Counted from the stretch's first letter, positions 55,350 to 64,000 are shown. The stretch is DNA of 64,000 nt from Bog-793 sp050013835 (GCA_050013835.1 JBEKEM010000005.1:62001-126000); one strand, 5' to 3'. Numbers and translations: made by a program. The notes: generated by a model not told the origin, from the letters alone.

Positions 55350-56954
55350 CTAGGACCCGTAGGTGAAGAACGGTATGTCCTGGCAGGTGCCGTTCACGGT
55401 CGTGACCGTGACGAAGCTCGTCGACGTCCCGGACGGCGCGTTCGGTGCGGTGAGCGTGACCTGGTCGGGCGTGATCGCCGAGATCGTGGCGCTGCTCGAC
55501 GAGGCGCCCGTCGGGTTGCCGTTGCTCTCCGGGACGAAGCTTGCCGTGGTTCCGCTCCCGGTGAGGAACCCGGTCCCGGAAAGCGTTACCTTCGCCCCGG
55601 CCGAGCCGGAGGCCGGGCTGATCGAGGCACACAGCGGTTGCAGCGCCGTGTACTCGAAGATGTCGCTGCTGCCGGCCGTGGCGGTCGTCCCCGCCGGTGT
55701 CGTCACGGTGACGTAGTAGCAGAACTCCCCGGCGCAGGAGGAACCCCCGGCCACCGGCGGCGAGACGACGGTGATCGAGGTCGGCCCGTTCACGATCACG
55801 TTGGGGGACGAGACCGTGTACGTGAGCGGGTTGCTGGGCACGGTGCCGCCCGATTCCTGGACGAAGTTGACCGTGATCTTCTGGGACGGGGTCTGGTAGA
55901 AGCCGGTCCCGGTGATCGTCACCGCGTTCCCGCCGGCGATCGTGCCGATCGAGGGAGAGATGCTCGTGACGGTCGGGGCGAGCGTCGAGTAGGTGAAGAC
56001 GCCGTTCGAGCTGTCGGCGCTGGTCCCCGTCGGCGTGGTGACCGTGACGAAGTACGTTGTCCCTTCTGTCACCGCCGGCGAGACGGCGGAGATCGACGTC
56101 GATGAGTTGACCGTCACGCCCGTGGCCGGAATGATCGTGTTGTCGCTCGCCGGAGCACCCCCGGATTCCTCGACGAAGTTGACCGTCGATCCGGCGACGA
56201 ACCCGGTCCCGGTGATCGTCACCGACGTGCCGCCGAGGATCGAGCCCGACGAGGTGCTCAGTCCCGTGACGGTCGGCAGCACGGGTGACCACAGCCAGCT
56301 GTCCGTCGTCACGCTGGTGCCGCAGTAGAGGTAGCACGGCGCCGAGGACGGTGCGCTGGCTCCCGCGGGGTAGTCGTCAAAGGTCACGACGGCCTGCAGA
56401 TAGGGCTGGGCCGCGCACCTCGCCGCACTGACCCCGTCGAGACAGGTCGAGAGCGTCACGACCCGGCTGTTCGTGCTCGTCGGGTCCCAGGCCGTCGAGC
56501 ACCACACGTCCATCGACACGCCGTCGACGTTGGAGAGCTCGGACTTGGGCCCGTTCCCCCAGCACCAGGTCGGCGGGCTGGCGTTGAGCGTCTGAGGCAG
56601 CAACGTGTTCGTGTTGCAGTTGGGGGCGCTCGGCGAGCAGTTGGCGTAGCGGATGCTGTTGATCGCCAGGTCGGTCGCGCTCTTGGCCGCGTACTGCTCG
56701 GAGCGGGCCGACAGGAAGCTCCTGGAGTCGTTGAGGTCGTTCGTGAGCGCGTTCATGAGCGCTCCGATGACCATGGCCCCGACGATGAGGAAGATGAGCG
56801 CGAGCACGAGCGTCGCCCCGGCGTCGCCGCCCCGACGAGCACGCCGGGCGCGTGCCGTGTCACCGGGCGGGCGCCCGGTGGTCCGCCGTCCACTTCTCCG
56901 GATGCCGGTCATGACGTCGCCGACCACGCCGCCCGGGCTTCCAGGGCCGGCCAT
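55350..56954 (-). CDS. Pilus-associated surface protein with PilX-like N-terminus and IPT/TIG (Ig-like) domains
   Basis: 534 residues from ATG 56954, which overlaps the stop of the upstream pilin by one base (TAATG). An Arg-rich leader is followed by a membrane helix GATLVLALIFLIVGAMVIGA (about residues 46-65) as in PilX-type minor pilins, but without the +5 Glu of true prepilins. A Cys-containing domain follows (YANCSPSAPNC, TWCWGNG), then at least three IPT/TIG Ig-like domains from about residue 215: GGTSVTITGTGF, GGNAVTITGTGF, GAKVTLSGTGF, each ending in a YFVTVTTPTGT-type strand. TIG domains occur in adhesins and surface receptors, so attachment is plausible (inference). Confidence 0.75.
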   Translation of the reverse strand: MAGPGSPGGVVGDVMTGIRRSGRRTTGRPPGDTARARRARRGGDAGATLVLALIFLIVGAMVIGALMNALTNDLNDSRSFLSARSEQYAAKSATDLAINSIRYANCSPSAPNCNTNTLLPQTLNASPPTWCWGNGPKSELSNVDGVSMDVWCSTAWDPTSTNSRVVTLSTCLDGVSAARCAAQPYLQAVVTFDDYPAGASAPSSAPCYLYCGTSVTTDSWLWSPVLPTVTGLSTSSGSILGGTSVTITGTGFVAGSTVNFVEESGGAPASDNTIIPATGVTVNSSTSISAVSPAVTEGTTYFVTVTTPTGTSADSSNGVFTYSTLAPTVTSISPSIGTIAGGNAVTITGTGFYQTPSQKITVNFVQESGGTVPSNPLTYTVSSPNVIVNGPTSITVVSPPVAGGSSCAGEFCYYVTVTTPAGTTATAGSSDIFEYTALQPLCASISPASGSAGAKVTLSGTGFLTGSGTTASFVPESNGNPTGASSSSATISAITPDQVTLTAPNAPSGTSTSFVTVTTVNGTCQDIPFFTYGS

Positions 56955-58072
56955 TAGTTCGTCACCACCGTCGTCGCGATCGCCGGGGTGAGCAAGCCGG
57001 AAGAGGCGGTGAGCGTGTCGCCGGAGACGCTCACCACCGAGTAGGAGCAGTTGCTGAAGGTGGCGACGCCGGAGGACACCTGCACCGACGTGCTCGCGCA
57101 GGAGAAGCCACCGGTGGTGGGGCTCGCGGCCAGACTCACCGTCGTCGTGGAGTCGGTCGTGACGATGTTGCCGTAGGTGTCCTCCTCGTCGACGATGACC
57201 GGGAACGTGTTCCCGTGCTTGATCGAGGAGGGCGGTTTCGTCTGCCAGACGAGCTGCGTGGGGAGGCTCGGCACGATGTTGAAGGCGAGGCTCATCGCCG
57301 AGGTGAGCTTGCCGTCGGTGGCGGTGAGCTTGTACGAGCCGGTCTTGGTGACGCTGCAGTCCCCGAAGCTGAACGTCCCCTGATTCTCGATCCCCGTGCA
57401 CGTCGCGCTCCCCGGGGAGAACGCGAGGCTGACCGAGGAGAGGTCGTCCTGGACGACGTTGCCGCTGGCGTCCTCGACCGCGACCTGGGGCCAGGGCGTG
57501 ACGATCGCGCCGGCGGCGATGTTGGCGACGGTCGTGGAGCTGCTGGGTTGCTCCACGAAGGCGAGCTTGGCGGCCGTCTGGCCGACGGACACCGGGGGGA
57601 CCACCGGATCATCGACGACGACGATGATCGAGTAGTTCACCGAATTGTGGGTGACCGTGATCGTGTCCTGCTCTGCCGAATTGGGGATGCAGGTCGACTG
57701 GAAACTCGAGCCGTTCCAGTACTGCGGAATGATCGTCGCCGTGTAGCCGACGGGGAGCGCAGGGTTGGTGAAGTTGACCTGGGATGCTCCGGGGCAGACC
57801 GCCCACTGCGCGCTCGACTGCTGCTGGAGTTGCGAGATCGCCTCCCCGGCCGCCGTTCTGAGCACGGTGTCGGCCGTCGCGATGGTGCGGTAGTCGACCG
57901 AGCCCCAGATCGCCGTGCTGAACGCCGTCAGTATCGACAGCCCGGCCGTCGCGATCAGGACGATGGCAATCAGGAGCTCGATGAGGGTGTCACCGGTCTG
58001 TCCGCGGTTCGCGCGTGACCGATCATCCGGATGTGCGTCGCGCGGGAGCCGACCATCGGGTGGGCGTCTCAT
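56954..58072 (-). CDS. Type IV prepilin-like protein with surface beta domains
   Basis: 372 residues from ATG 58072. Prepilin leader with cleavage G27|D28 in RGQTGDTLIELLIAIVLIA: the obligatory +5 Glu (E32) is present; +1 is Asp where Phe/Met is usual. The N-terminal helix is followed by a pilin head and then Ser/Thr-rich beta domains with AKLAFVEQPSSSTTVA and LAFSPGSATCTG, the 'KLAF/Q-x-P-SS' motif common in secreted bacterial invasin-like repeats. Stop overlaps the next gene by a base. A GTG start at 58123 is possible. Confidence 0.75.
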   Translation of the reverse strand: MRRPPDGRLPRDAHPDDRSRANRGQTGDTLIELLIAIVLIATAGLSILTAFSTAIWGSVDYRTIATADTVLRTAAGEAISQLQQQSSAQWAVCPGASQVNFTNPALPVGYTATIIPQYWNGSSFQSTCIPNSAEQDTITVTHNSVNYSIIVVVDDPVVPPVSVGQTAAKLAFVEQPSSSTTVANIAAGAIVTPWPQVAVEDASGNVVQDDLSSVSLAFSPGSATCTGIENQGTFSFGDCSVTKTGSYKLTATDGKLTSAMSLAFNIVPSLPTQLVWQTKPPSSIKHGNTFPVIVDEEDTYGNIVTTDSTTTVSLAASPTTGGFSCASTSVQVSSGVATFSNCSYSVVSVSGDTLTASSGLLTPAIATTVVTN

Positions 58073-58133
58073 CGGACCGGCGGAGCGGCGACGGTCGAGG
58101 GGCCGTCCGTGCCCCGTGGACACGACATCGCGC

Positions 58134-58754
58134 TCACCATGGCAGGAGCACAGCGACGAAGACCGCCTCGAGGCCGGCTCCTTTCATCGTCACGGTCAGC
58201 GATGTGGGCGCTGCCGCCTCGAGCATGAGCGTGCCGGTCTTGTCCGACGTCACGGTTGACGAGCACTCGACCGTGGTCGTGCCGACACCGGTCAGTCCGG
58301 TACCGCTGGAGCAGGCGTTCCCGTAGGCGGACGTCGCACTGTTATTGAGGACGTTCAGATCCTGGTTCGAGGTCCAGATCTCGTATTCGGTGGCGTCGGT
58401 CGTCTCGGCGTCCCCGGTCGCGAGCTCCCAGTTCGTGACGGGATTGCCGTTCTGGTCGACCAGCTTGATGTTCGTCACGTAGACAAAGGCGAGTGCACCG
58501 CCGGCGAACTGGGAGGAGCCGACCACGCAGTCCTCGTACAGCGCCGCATCGCCGGGGATGCCGGTGTAGAAGCCGTTGTTGCCTAGGAATGCCTCGCTGT
58601 TCGACGTCGCGCCGCAGGTCTGCGTGGGATAGGTGGGGATGCTCCAGGGGAGGACCTCACCGGAGGACGACGTGGTGCTGAGGCAGAACGACAGCGTGAA
58701 GTTGGTGCCGGCGACGCCCTCCTGGATCGTCTGGCACTTGCTCGGCGCAGGGGA
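58134..58754 (-). pseudogene. In-frame continuation of the pilin-adhesin gene beyond an amber codon
   Basis: This frame is continuous with the pilin gene at 58755-59606, separated only by TAG at 58755-58757, and has no start codon with signal of its own. It encodes SPAPSKCQTIQEG..., then FLGNNGFYTGIPGDAALYED, the NGNPVTNWELATGDAE block, SATSAYGNACSSG and DKTGTLMLEAAAPTSLTV: an adhesin-type domain I associate with actinobacterial pilin-like proteins. Either a pseudogene fragment, a product of stop-codon readthrough, or the result of a sequencing error. Confidence 0.6.
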
Positions 58755-59606
58755 CTAGGGCGTGGTCTCTCCGCTCAGGTTCGCCCCGTCGTACGTGCCG
58801 TAGTTGTAGGACGAGAAGTCCACGAAGCACAGCTCCGAGGCGTACGTCCCCGTCCCGATCGTGGCGAAACCGCAGTTCGACGACTGGGCGGCGAGGTTCG
58901 AGAGCTGCCCCGAGGAGGCGCTCGCGCGGGGCACGGCGAGCAAGGTGTAGGCGAAGCTGCTCTTCGGCTCCGTGATGAGGAAGTTGACGCCCGTCACGCC
59001 GACGGCGGTGGCCCATTTGGTCGTCGGCGTGCCGGAGTAGGAGGAGACCGTGCGGATCGTCGGGGCGACCTGGTTGCTGGGGAGGTCCGACGAGAGGACC
59101 GTGGTGGTCACCGGGGTCGAGGAGGCGCCAGCGCAGTACTCGCGCACGAGCGACGTGGCCGAGGGGTATGTCACCTTGGCGTACGTCACGACGTTCTGGT
59201 ACTGGCCTGTGCCGGAGTTGACGCCCGGGTTGAAGCCCCACTCTATTCCGAGCAGTTGCGTCCCGGTCCCGCACTCGGCCATGGGGTTGGCGGTGACGGA
59301 GCCCGTAGTGCTCGCGTTGGAGGGGCTGGCACTCGTCGTGAGGTACGCCGCGCTCTCGACATCGTGCTGGAAATAGGTCGACGCGACCTGGGCGTCGGAC
59401 GTGTCGGAGACGTTCGCCGTGGTCTTGTTCTGGAGCGAGAGGACGGAGACGAGCGCCAGGGTGAGCGCGCCGATGACGATCGGGATGATCAGGCTGGTGA
59501 CCAGCAGCTCGATGAGCGTGAAACCACCCTCGCCGCGCTCCCGGGGACCGTCGGTGGGACCGTGCTGCGCGGTCGCGGCAGCCCGGGCGTTCCGGCGACC
59601 GGTCAT
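58755..59606 (-). CDS. Type IV prepilin-like protein (PilW-like), ends at an amber codon
   Basis: 283 residues from ATG 59606. Leader with cleavage site G28|F29 in RGEGGFTLIELLVTSLIIP, +5 Glu present, hydrophobic helix to about residue 58. The head domain has STYFQHDVESAAYLTTSAS, typical of PilW-like minor pilins, and Cys pairs in MAECGTG, REYCAGA and SSNCGFAT with ASELCFVDFSSYNYG near the end. The stop TAG at 58755 lies in a Pro-rich linker, and the same frame continues for another 206 codons, so the original gene was probably longer. First gene of the leftward pilin operon. Confidence 0.78.
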   Translation of the reverse strand: MTGRRNARAAATAQHGPTDGPRERGEGGFTLIELLVTSLIIPIVIGALTLALVSVLSLQNKTTANVSDTSDAQVASTYFQHDVESAAYLTTSASPSNASTTGSVTANPMAECGTGTQLLGIEWGFNPGVNSGTGQYQNVVTYAKVTYPSATSLVREYCAGASSTPVTTTVLSSDLPSNQVAPTIRTVSSYSGTPTTKWATAVGVTGVNFLITEPKSSFAYTLLAVPRASASSGQLSNLAAQSSNCGFATIGTGTYASELCFVDFSSYNYGTYDGANLSGETTP

Positions 59607-60371
59607 CGTGGCCGCACCGGGCCGACCGTGTCGCACGCGGACGGATGGAGAATCACGATCATCTCGCTGTCGACGCGTGCGGATGCCAAGTTTCCGGCGA
59701 GAGGTGTTTCCACGCGCGTCTTCTCTTCGTATCGGGAAAAGGTGGCCATCATCCAACGCGGCCCCCTGGACTGCGGTACAGGCAGACCGATCTGGTGGGC
59801 GATTTAGCAGTTCATGTTACCTTGCCCAGCCGAATCCTGTCAGTCGGGATGACAAGGGATTCGGGGGATCGGATTGGGGCCAATCCGGGGCGACGTGCGC
59901 CGGTGCTCACCACCTCGTTGCTCGTCGTGATGGGATCGGAGCAGGTACTTCACCGCGATTCGGGTGGCCAGAACTCCCCCCGACGGGGTGCCGGCCGTGG
60001 CGGTGAGAGGACCGTTTCGTGTCTTTGACGTTCGGCTAGATGGCCCACAAGAACCACCGACCGATGGCGCGGATGGACTATACGCGTGGTCATTTTGTGT
60101 CACGCGAGGCAGCAAAGATGGATCACCAAAATCACCGTGTGGCGGGACCGCCTGACCGCGCGCCGAGAGGTATCGACCGGCGCGGCCGGCGACAACGCCG
60201 ACGCTCGGTGTCCGCGGTGAGAGGTGAGAAGGACCCGCGACCGAGGGCGGCGACGGGTCTTGGCACTCGTCCCCGGGACTTCCCGGTCGGCGCCCCGCCA
60301 CCGGCGCGGGAGGCAGGGTCCCGGCCGGCCGGCCTTGACGGGAGGGCGGCGGGGGCCACAATCGGTGGTCC
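59607..60371. other. 765-base intergenic region
   Basis: Upstream of the leftward pilin operon, hence contains its promoter; no supported gene. Near 60090-60114 CGCGTG and CACGCG form a 6-bp inverted repeat around a 12-base A/T-richer spacer, a possible protein-binding site. Short open frames here lack protein-like composition. Confidence 0.45.
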
Positions 60372-60960
60372 GTGACGGGTCGTCGCCTTGGCTCGCACGG
60401 ACTGAGGCGGGTGATGCTGGCCGCCGTGGTAGCGGGGATCCCGCCGTCGGGGATTCTCCTCGCCGTTTGCGGACCGGCCCGCGGGCACGTTCCCGACGGA
60501 AACGCGGGAGGTCACCTCCGAGCCGTTCACCGCGGCGGGCACTGTCGCCACCTGCCTCGCGGCTGGGGTCGCGGGCGATTCCTCGTGCCGTTGCTTCGCC
60601 GAGAGCCACGTCGCCGATCCCTGCTTCGCGCGGCCGCCCGCGAAGACCGGGCCGGTCCTTTGCTCGCACGACCCAGCCCGCACGAAGTTCTGGAGCTGAG
60701 GGTCACGTCAGTCCCGGCCCCGCCAAGTGTGTCGTTCACAGAGCCCTGGGCGGTGAGGATCTCGAACGGCGAGATCTACATCCTCGTCGACGCCGCCTGG
60801 GTGCCGGAACGGGTCCGGCCGACCGCACGACGCCTCCTCGGCCAGTCGTCGACTGCCACGTCCCGGCGCGGGGCACGTCGTCGGGCGCGCCGCTTGTCAG
60901 GACGAGATGACCAAGTCGAGCCGGTTCAGCTCCCGCGTAGTCGAGACGGTCTGGCTCTGA
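60372..60960 (+). pseudogene. Decayed gene for a secreted Cys-containing protein (at least two frameshifts)
   Basis: GTG 60372 begins a signal-peptide-like MLAAVVAGIPPSGILLAVCG. A coherent protein then continues in the +1 frame from about 60490 (VTSEPFTAAGTVATCLAAGV, CRCFAESHVADPCFARPP, GPVLCSHDPARTKFW) to TGA at 60697, and returns to the first frame from about 60687 (VLELRVTSVPAPPSVS, EPWAVRISNGEIYILVDAAW). The order 'DPCF...GPVLC..DP...v.L.lt.PW...NG' is familiar from secreted actinobacterial proteins of unknown function. Two compensating shifts suggest decay rather than one sequencing error. Confidence 0.5.
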
Positions 60961-61086
60961 GAACGCCCCGACGTCTGGCGCCGGGTGTCCCGCGGCGGAC
61001 GACGGATTCGTGCTCGGGAATCTCGTGGTCGGCGGGGACGCCCGGCGCGCAGGCGGCCCTGTCGGCCGGTTTCCGCCCGCACTCGG

Positions 61087-61803
61087 TCAACGCGCGGCGA
61101 GGATCGCCGCACGCTGCGCCGCGGTCATCGGCTTGACCGCCTCGCGCAATGTGACCCCCGAGGCCCGGTCGGCGCGGGGGAGCAGCCACGTGAACACCAT
61201 CTCGGCGCGCTTCTTGGCCGTTTCTCTTAGTACCCAGCCGATCACCTTGCGGATGAAGAACTCCGTCTCGTCGAGCATCGCGTCGGCGTAACCGGTGAAG
61301 CGGTCGAAGTCACCGGCTCCTCGTCGCAGTCCCGGAAGCAGCGCGAGGAGGGCCGCGCGCCGCATCCAGAAGTCGTCGTCGACCGCCCACCGGTCGAGCT
61401 CCGGGCCGAGGTCGTCCAATCGCTCGACGAGCGGGCCGACGACGGAAGCGGCCAACCCGTCGACGAGTGCCCAGGTCCGCGATTCGCGCAGGAGCGTTTC
61501 GAGAAGTGGCATGTCCGCGGTGCCCAACAGGATGGAGTTCAGCTCGAGGAGCTCGACGGCGATCACGCGCCGTTCGTGCACGGGCGCCGTCCAGAGCGCC
61601 TCGACGAGGCAGACGAGGTCGTCGTGGTCGAGACCCGGATGGCGCCTGACGAAGCCTTTCGCGACCGCCCGGATAGCCGGCATCGGGGCGCCGTAGTGGA
61701 CGAGCGCGCTCCTCAGGTACGCCTTCTCGTGGTTGGCGCGGTCGGCGGATCCGGCGGCGCGCAGCTCGGCATCGACGCTGGCGACTTCCGGGCCCGAGTC
61801 CAT
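61087..61803 (-). CDS. DNA alkylation repair protein (AlkD-like HEAT-repeat glycosylase)
   Basis: 238 residues from ATG 61803 (TTG 61812 would add three). All-helical HEAT-like protein: YGAPMPAIRAVAKGFVRRHP, the central SRTWALVDGLAASVVGPLVE, FWMRRAALLALLPGL and FFIRKVIGWVLRETAKKR. The FIRKVIGWVLRE segment is the strongest family mark of AlkD-type glycosylases that remove alkylated bases without base flipping. A TACCGT box lies 8 bases upstream of the start. Isolated gene, divergent from trpE. Confidence 0.88.
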   Translation of the reverse strand: MDSGPEVASVDAELRAAGSADRANHEKAYLRSALVHYGAPMPAIRAVAKGFVRRHPGLDHDDLVCLVEALWTAPVHERRVIAVELLELNSILLGTADMPLLETLLRESRTWALVDGLAASVVGPLVERLDDLGPELDRWAVDDDFWMRRAALLALLPGLRRGAGDFDRFTGYADAMLDETEFFIRKVIGWVLRETAKKRAEMVFTWLLPRADRASGVTLREAVKPMTAAQRAAILAAR

Positions 61804-62090
61804 CCGAGCCAACGGTAGTTGTCGCGATCACGGCGTAGCTCGGTCGACCCTGCGTCACGCCCGCCGCAACCCGCCGTCCCGCCGGGCCCGGTGGGACGGC
61901 ACGATGCTGGCTGGCGTCGCCCGGGAGCGATCGGGCGGTGGGGGTCACGGGCCGCACGGGTCGTGACGAGCGGCGTCGCGACGCACGACTGGACACGCCC
62001 TGCGGTGCTCGGTAACCTGCCCGTCCATGCCGGACGAGACGCACGCCTCCGCACAGCAAGAGAGCGCCGGGCGCAACGTGCCACGGGAGG
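61804..62090. other. Divergent promoter region of alkD-like gene and trpE, with a possible upstream ORF
   Basis: GGTAACCT (box TAACCT 62013-62018), identical to the rodA and ppk1 boxes, lies 8 bases before an ATG at 62027 that opens a 32-codon frame running to 62125 and overlapping the start of trpE. It contains a single Trp codon just before its stop (CLWRF). It may be the trp transcript's 5' end, possibly a leader peptide, but the evidence is slim. Confidence 0.35.
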
Positions 62091-63611
62091 GTGCGTCGGT
62101 GGCGAGGTGTCTTTGGCGATTCTGATCTGAGCCTCGTTCCCGACCGCGAATCGTTCGGTCGGGGGGCCAAGACTCGGAACGCCGCTCAGTCCTCGGTCGT
62201 CAGAACGGTCATTCCCGCCGGTGGGCTCGCGCCCGTCGCCGCCTTCGCGGCACTGCGGCACCGACCCGGTGGCGCCTTCCTGTTCGAGTCGGTCGCCCAC
62301 GACGAGAACCGCGACCGCTGGACCTTCCTCGGCTGCGGCGGCGTCCCCGTCGTCGAGTGGTCCTTCGGCGACGACCACGGTGATCCTTTCGACGCGCTGC
62401 GCGACGAGCTCGCCGCCCGAGGCCGGGCGGCGTTTGAGGATGCCCCCCCGTTCGTTAGCGGGCTCGTGGGCTTCCTTTCATACGAGACGGCGCATCTCAT
62501 CGAGCCCCGCGTTCCGGTTGGCCGCTCGCGGGACGGTTTCCCGGACGTCTTGTTCATGCGCTGCGCGGCGATCGTCGCCTTCGACCACCGCCTCGACGTC
62601 GTCCACGTGATCGTCGAGGCGGCGACCGGGCCGTCCGTCGATCCCGACGCCGCCTGGGCGGAGGCCGCGGACGAGATCCGCGCGATCGTCGACGCCGTCC
62701 TCGCCTCCCCGGCGCCGGCAGGCCCCGCGGCGGCGACCGCGGCGGCCACCGGTTCGGTGCCGGTCGAGGCGGAACGCCCGCCCGCGGACTACGAGCGCTC
62801 GGTTTCCCGCGCCAAGGAGTACATCGAAGCCGGTGACTGCCAGCAGGTCGTGATCTCCCAGCGCTTCTCGGCGGAGCTCGACATCGACCCGTTCGCGATC
62901 TACGAGGAACTGCGCCTGCTCAACCCGTCGCCGTACCTCTTCTACTTCGAGCACGGGGGCAGGGCGCTCGTCGGCAGCTCGCCGGAGGCCCTGGCGAGGA
63001 TCCGCGACGGCGAGCTGATCGTGCGGCCGATCGCCGGGACGCGGCCGCGCGGCGCGGACCCGGCGGACGACGAGCGACTTCTCGCCGAGCTGCTCGCCGA
63101 CCCGAAGGAGAACGCCGAGCACGTCATGCTCGTCGACCTCGCCCGCAACGACGTCGGGCGCGTCGCCAAGGTCGGCACCGTGCGCGTCGACCTGTTCCGG
63201 ACCGTGGAGAGGTACTCGCACGTGATGCACATGGTCTCGCAGGTGGCAGGGCGGCTGAAGCCCGAGGTCGACACGGTCGACGCCCTGCGCGCCGTCTTCC
63301 CGGCGGGGACGGTGACGGGGGCGCCGAAGGTGCGGGCGATGGAGATCATCGCCGAGCTCGAGGGGCGCGGCCGCGGCCCGTACGCGGGATGCGTCGGTTA
63401 CCTCGGCGACGACGGCAACATGGACATGGCGATCGTCATCCGCACGTTGCTGTGCGCGGGCGGATCGCTCACCGTCCAGGCCGGAGCCGGCATCGTCTAC
63501 AACTCCGACCCTGCGACGGAGCAGGCCGAGACGGTCCACAAGGCGAACGCCATCCTGGCGGCCGTGCTGCGGGCCCAGCGCCACGGGGCGGGGACGGGTG
63601 GCCGGCGATGA
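62091..63611 (+). CDS. trpE: Anthranilate synthase component I
   Basis: Makes anthranilate from chorismate with ammonia supplied by TrpG. 506 residues from GTG 62091, the only start codon before the conserved N-terminus. FLFESVAHDENRDRWTFLG corresponds to the 'LLES' feedback region; the chorismate-binding core has SGLVGFLSYETAHLI, GDCQQVVISQRFSAELD, LVGSSPEALARI, RPIAGTRPRGA, DLARNDVGRVAKVG and PAGTVTGAPKVRAMEII. A 20-residue Ala/Pro linker separates the halves. Stop overlaps trpG (ATGA). Confidence 0.94.
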   Translation: MRRWRGVFGDSDLSLVPDRESFGRGAKTRNAAQSSVVRTVIPAGGLAPVAAFAALRHRPGGAFLFESVAHDENRDRWTFLGCGGVPVVEWSFGDDHGDPFDALRDELAARGRAAFEDAPPFVSGLVGFLSYETAHLIEPRVPVGRSRDGFPDVLFMRCAAIVAFDHRLDVVHVIVEAATGPSVDPDAAWAEAADEIRAIVDAVLASPAPAGPAAATAAATGSVPVEAERPPADYERSVSRAKEYIEAGDCQQVVISQRFSAELDIDPFAIYEELRLLNPSPYLFYFEHGGRALVGSSPEALARIRDGELIVRPIAGTRPRGADPADDERLLAELLADPKENAEHVMLVDLARNDVGRVAKVGTVRVDLFRTVERYSHVMHMVSQVAGRLKPEVDTVDALRAVFPAGTVTGAPKVRAMEIIAELEGRGRGPYAGCVGYLGDDGNMDMAIVIRTLLCAGGSLTVQAGAGIVYNSDPATEQAETVHKANAILAAVLRAQRHGAGTGGRR

Positions 63612-64000
63612 CGACCGTCCTCGTGATCGACAACTACGACTCGTTCACGTACAACCTCGTGCAGTGTCTCGGCGAGCTCGGAGCCGAGGTCGTCGTGCAC
63701 CGCAACGACGCGATCGGCCTCGCGGGGGTGGCGCGACTTGGCGCCGACGGCATCGTGATCTCGCCGGGCCCCTGCACCCCGGAGACCGCCGGCATCAGCG
63801 TCGAGCTGATCCGCAGCTTCGCCGGATCCGTGCCGATGCTCGGCGTGTGCCTCGGCCACCAGGCGATCGGCGCCGCCTTCGGCGCTCGTGTCGTACGCAA
63901 CCACCGCATTCTCCACGGCAAGACGAGCGACATCCACCACTCGGCCACCGGGATCTTGACGGACCTGCCGAACCCGTTCGTCGCCGGCCGCTACCACTCA
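63608..64000 (+). CDS. trpG: Anthranilate synthase component II, glutaminase (3' truncated by window edge)
   Basis: Class I glutaminase subunit; 131 residues visible. VIDNYDSFTYNLVQ at the start, SPGPCTPETAG, and the nucleophile C81 in GVCLGHQAIGAAFGA; the His/Glu pair lies beyond the window. KTSDIHHSATG and AGRYHS at the end match TrpG/PabA. Coupling to trpE favours TrpG, though such proteins often also serve as PabA. Confidence 0.93.
   Translation, partial: MTTVLVIDNYDSFTYNLVQCLGELGAEVVVHRNDAIGLAGVARLGADGIVISPGPCTPETAGISVELIRSFAGSVPMLGVCLGHQAIGAAFGARVVRNHRILHGKTSDIHHSATGILTDLPNPFVAGRYHS

Noticed and set aside
60040..60375. Plus-strand 111-codon ORF between the pilin operon and the decayed gene
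   Set aside because: Composition not protein-like, no ribosome-binding site, no motif.

Overview
The window is high-GC chromosomal DNA from an actinobacterium, most likely of the Acidimicrobiia. Supporting evidence is a mycothiol synthase (mshD), F420-type oxidoreductases, menaquinone genes, a polyprenol-phosphate mannosyltransferase, an actinobacterial-looking 16S/23S pair, heavy GTG start use with 4-base ATGA/GTGA gene overlaps, and signs of leaderless transcription. The lineage is inferred from reading the sequence, not from a database search.

Layout. 1-5.8 kb: 3' end of alaS, ruvX, aroE, a RodA-type SEDS gene and a bifunctional-nuclease gene, facing a second SEDS gene. 5.8-12.9 kb: polyphosphate kinase (ppk1) followed directly by a Ppx/GppA phosphatase, then membrane proteins and a mannosyltransferase. 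12.9-27 kb: accessory stretch with two nested hairpins, a secreted seven-repeat beta-propeller, a degenerate Cu/Zn-SOD-like protein, a sugar kinase, oxidoreductases, several secreted proteins of unknown function (one frameshifted), and menF-menG. 27-30.4 kb: F420/deazaflavin protein, rlmN-mshD, nth. 30.5-40.4 kb: hisDCBHAF - Cpn10-like - hisI - ygfZ, a two-component system, and trpF. 40.5-48.9 kb: the complete arginine operon argCJBDFRGH, preceded by a double palindrome that overlaps the probable -10 box. 48.9-55.3 kb: an alkyladenine glycosylase and one rRNA operon (16S-23S-5S, no spacer tRNA). 55.3-59.6 kb: a convergent type IV pilin operon with Ig-like (IPT/TIG) adhesion domains. 59.6-64 kb: mostly non-coding or decayed DNA, an AlkD-like protein, and trpE-trpG running off the end.

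Main discovery: the 23S rRNA gene is interrupted at 53701-54071 by a 371-nt group I intron. It lies exactly after U1931 (E. coli numbering), in the universally conserved helix 69-71 region. P3, P4, P6, P7, P8, P9 and a plausible P1 can all be paired by eye, the intron ends in omega-G, and it carries no homing endonuclease gene.

Other points of interest: an in-frame amber codon splitting a pilin-adhesin; at least five genes with a TANNNT box exactly 6 nt before the start codon, implying leaderless mRNAs; a likely ArgR operator fused to such a promoter; long pre-rRNA processing stems around 16S and 23S; and coexistence of trpF with hisA, unlike PriA-type actinobacteria.
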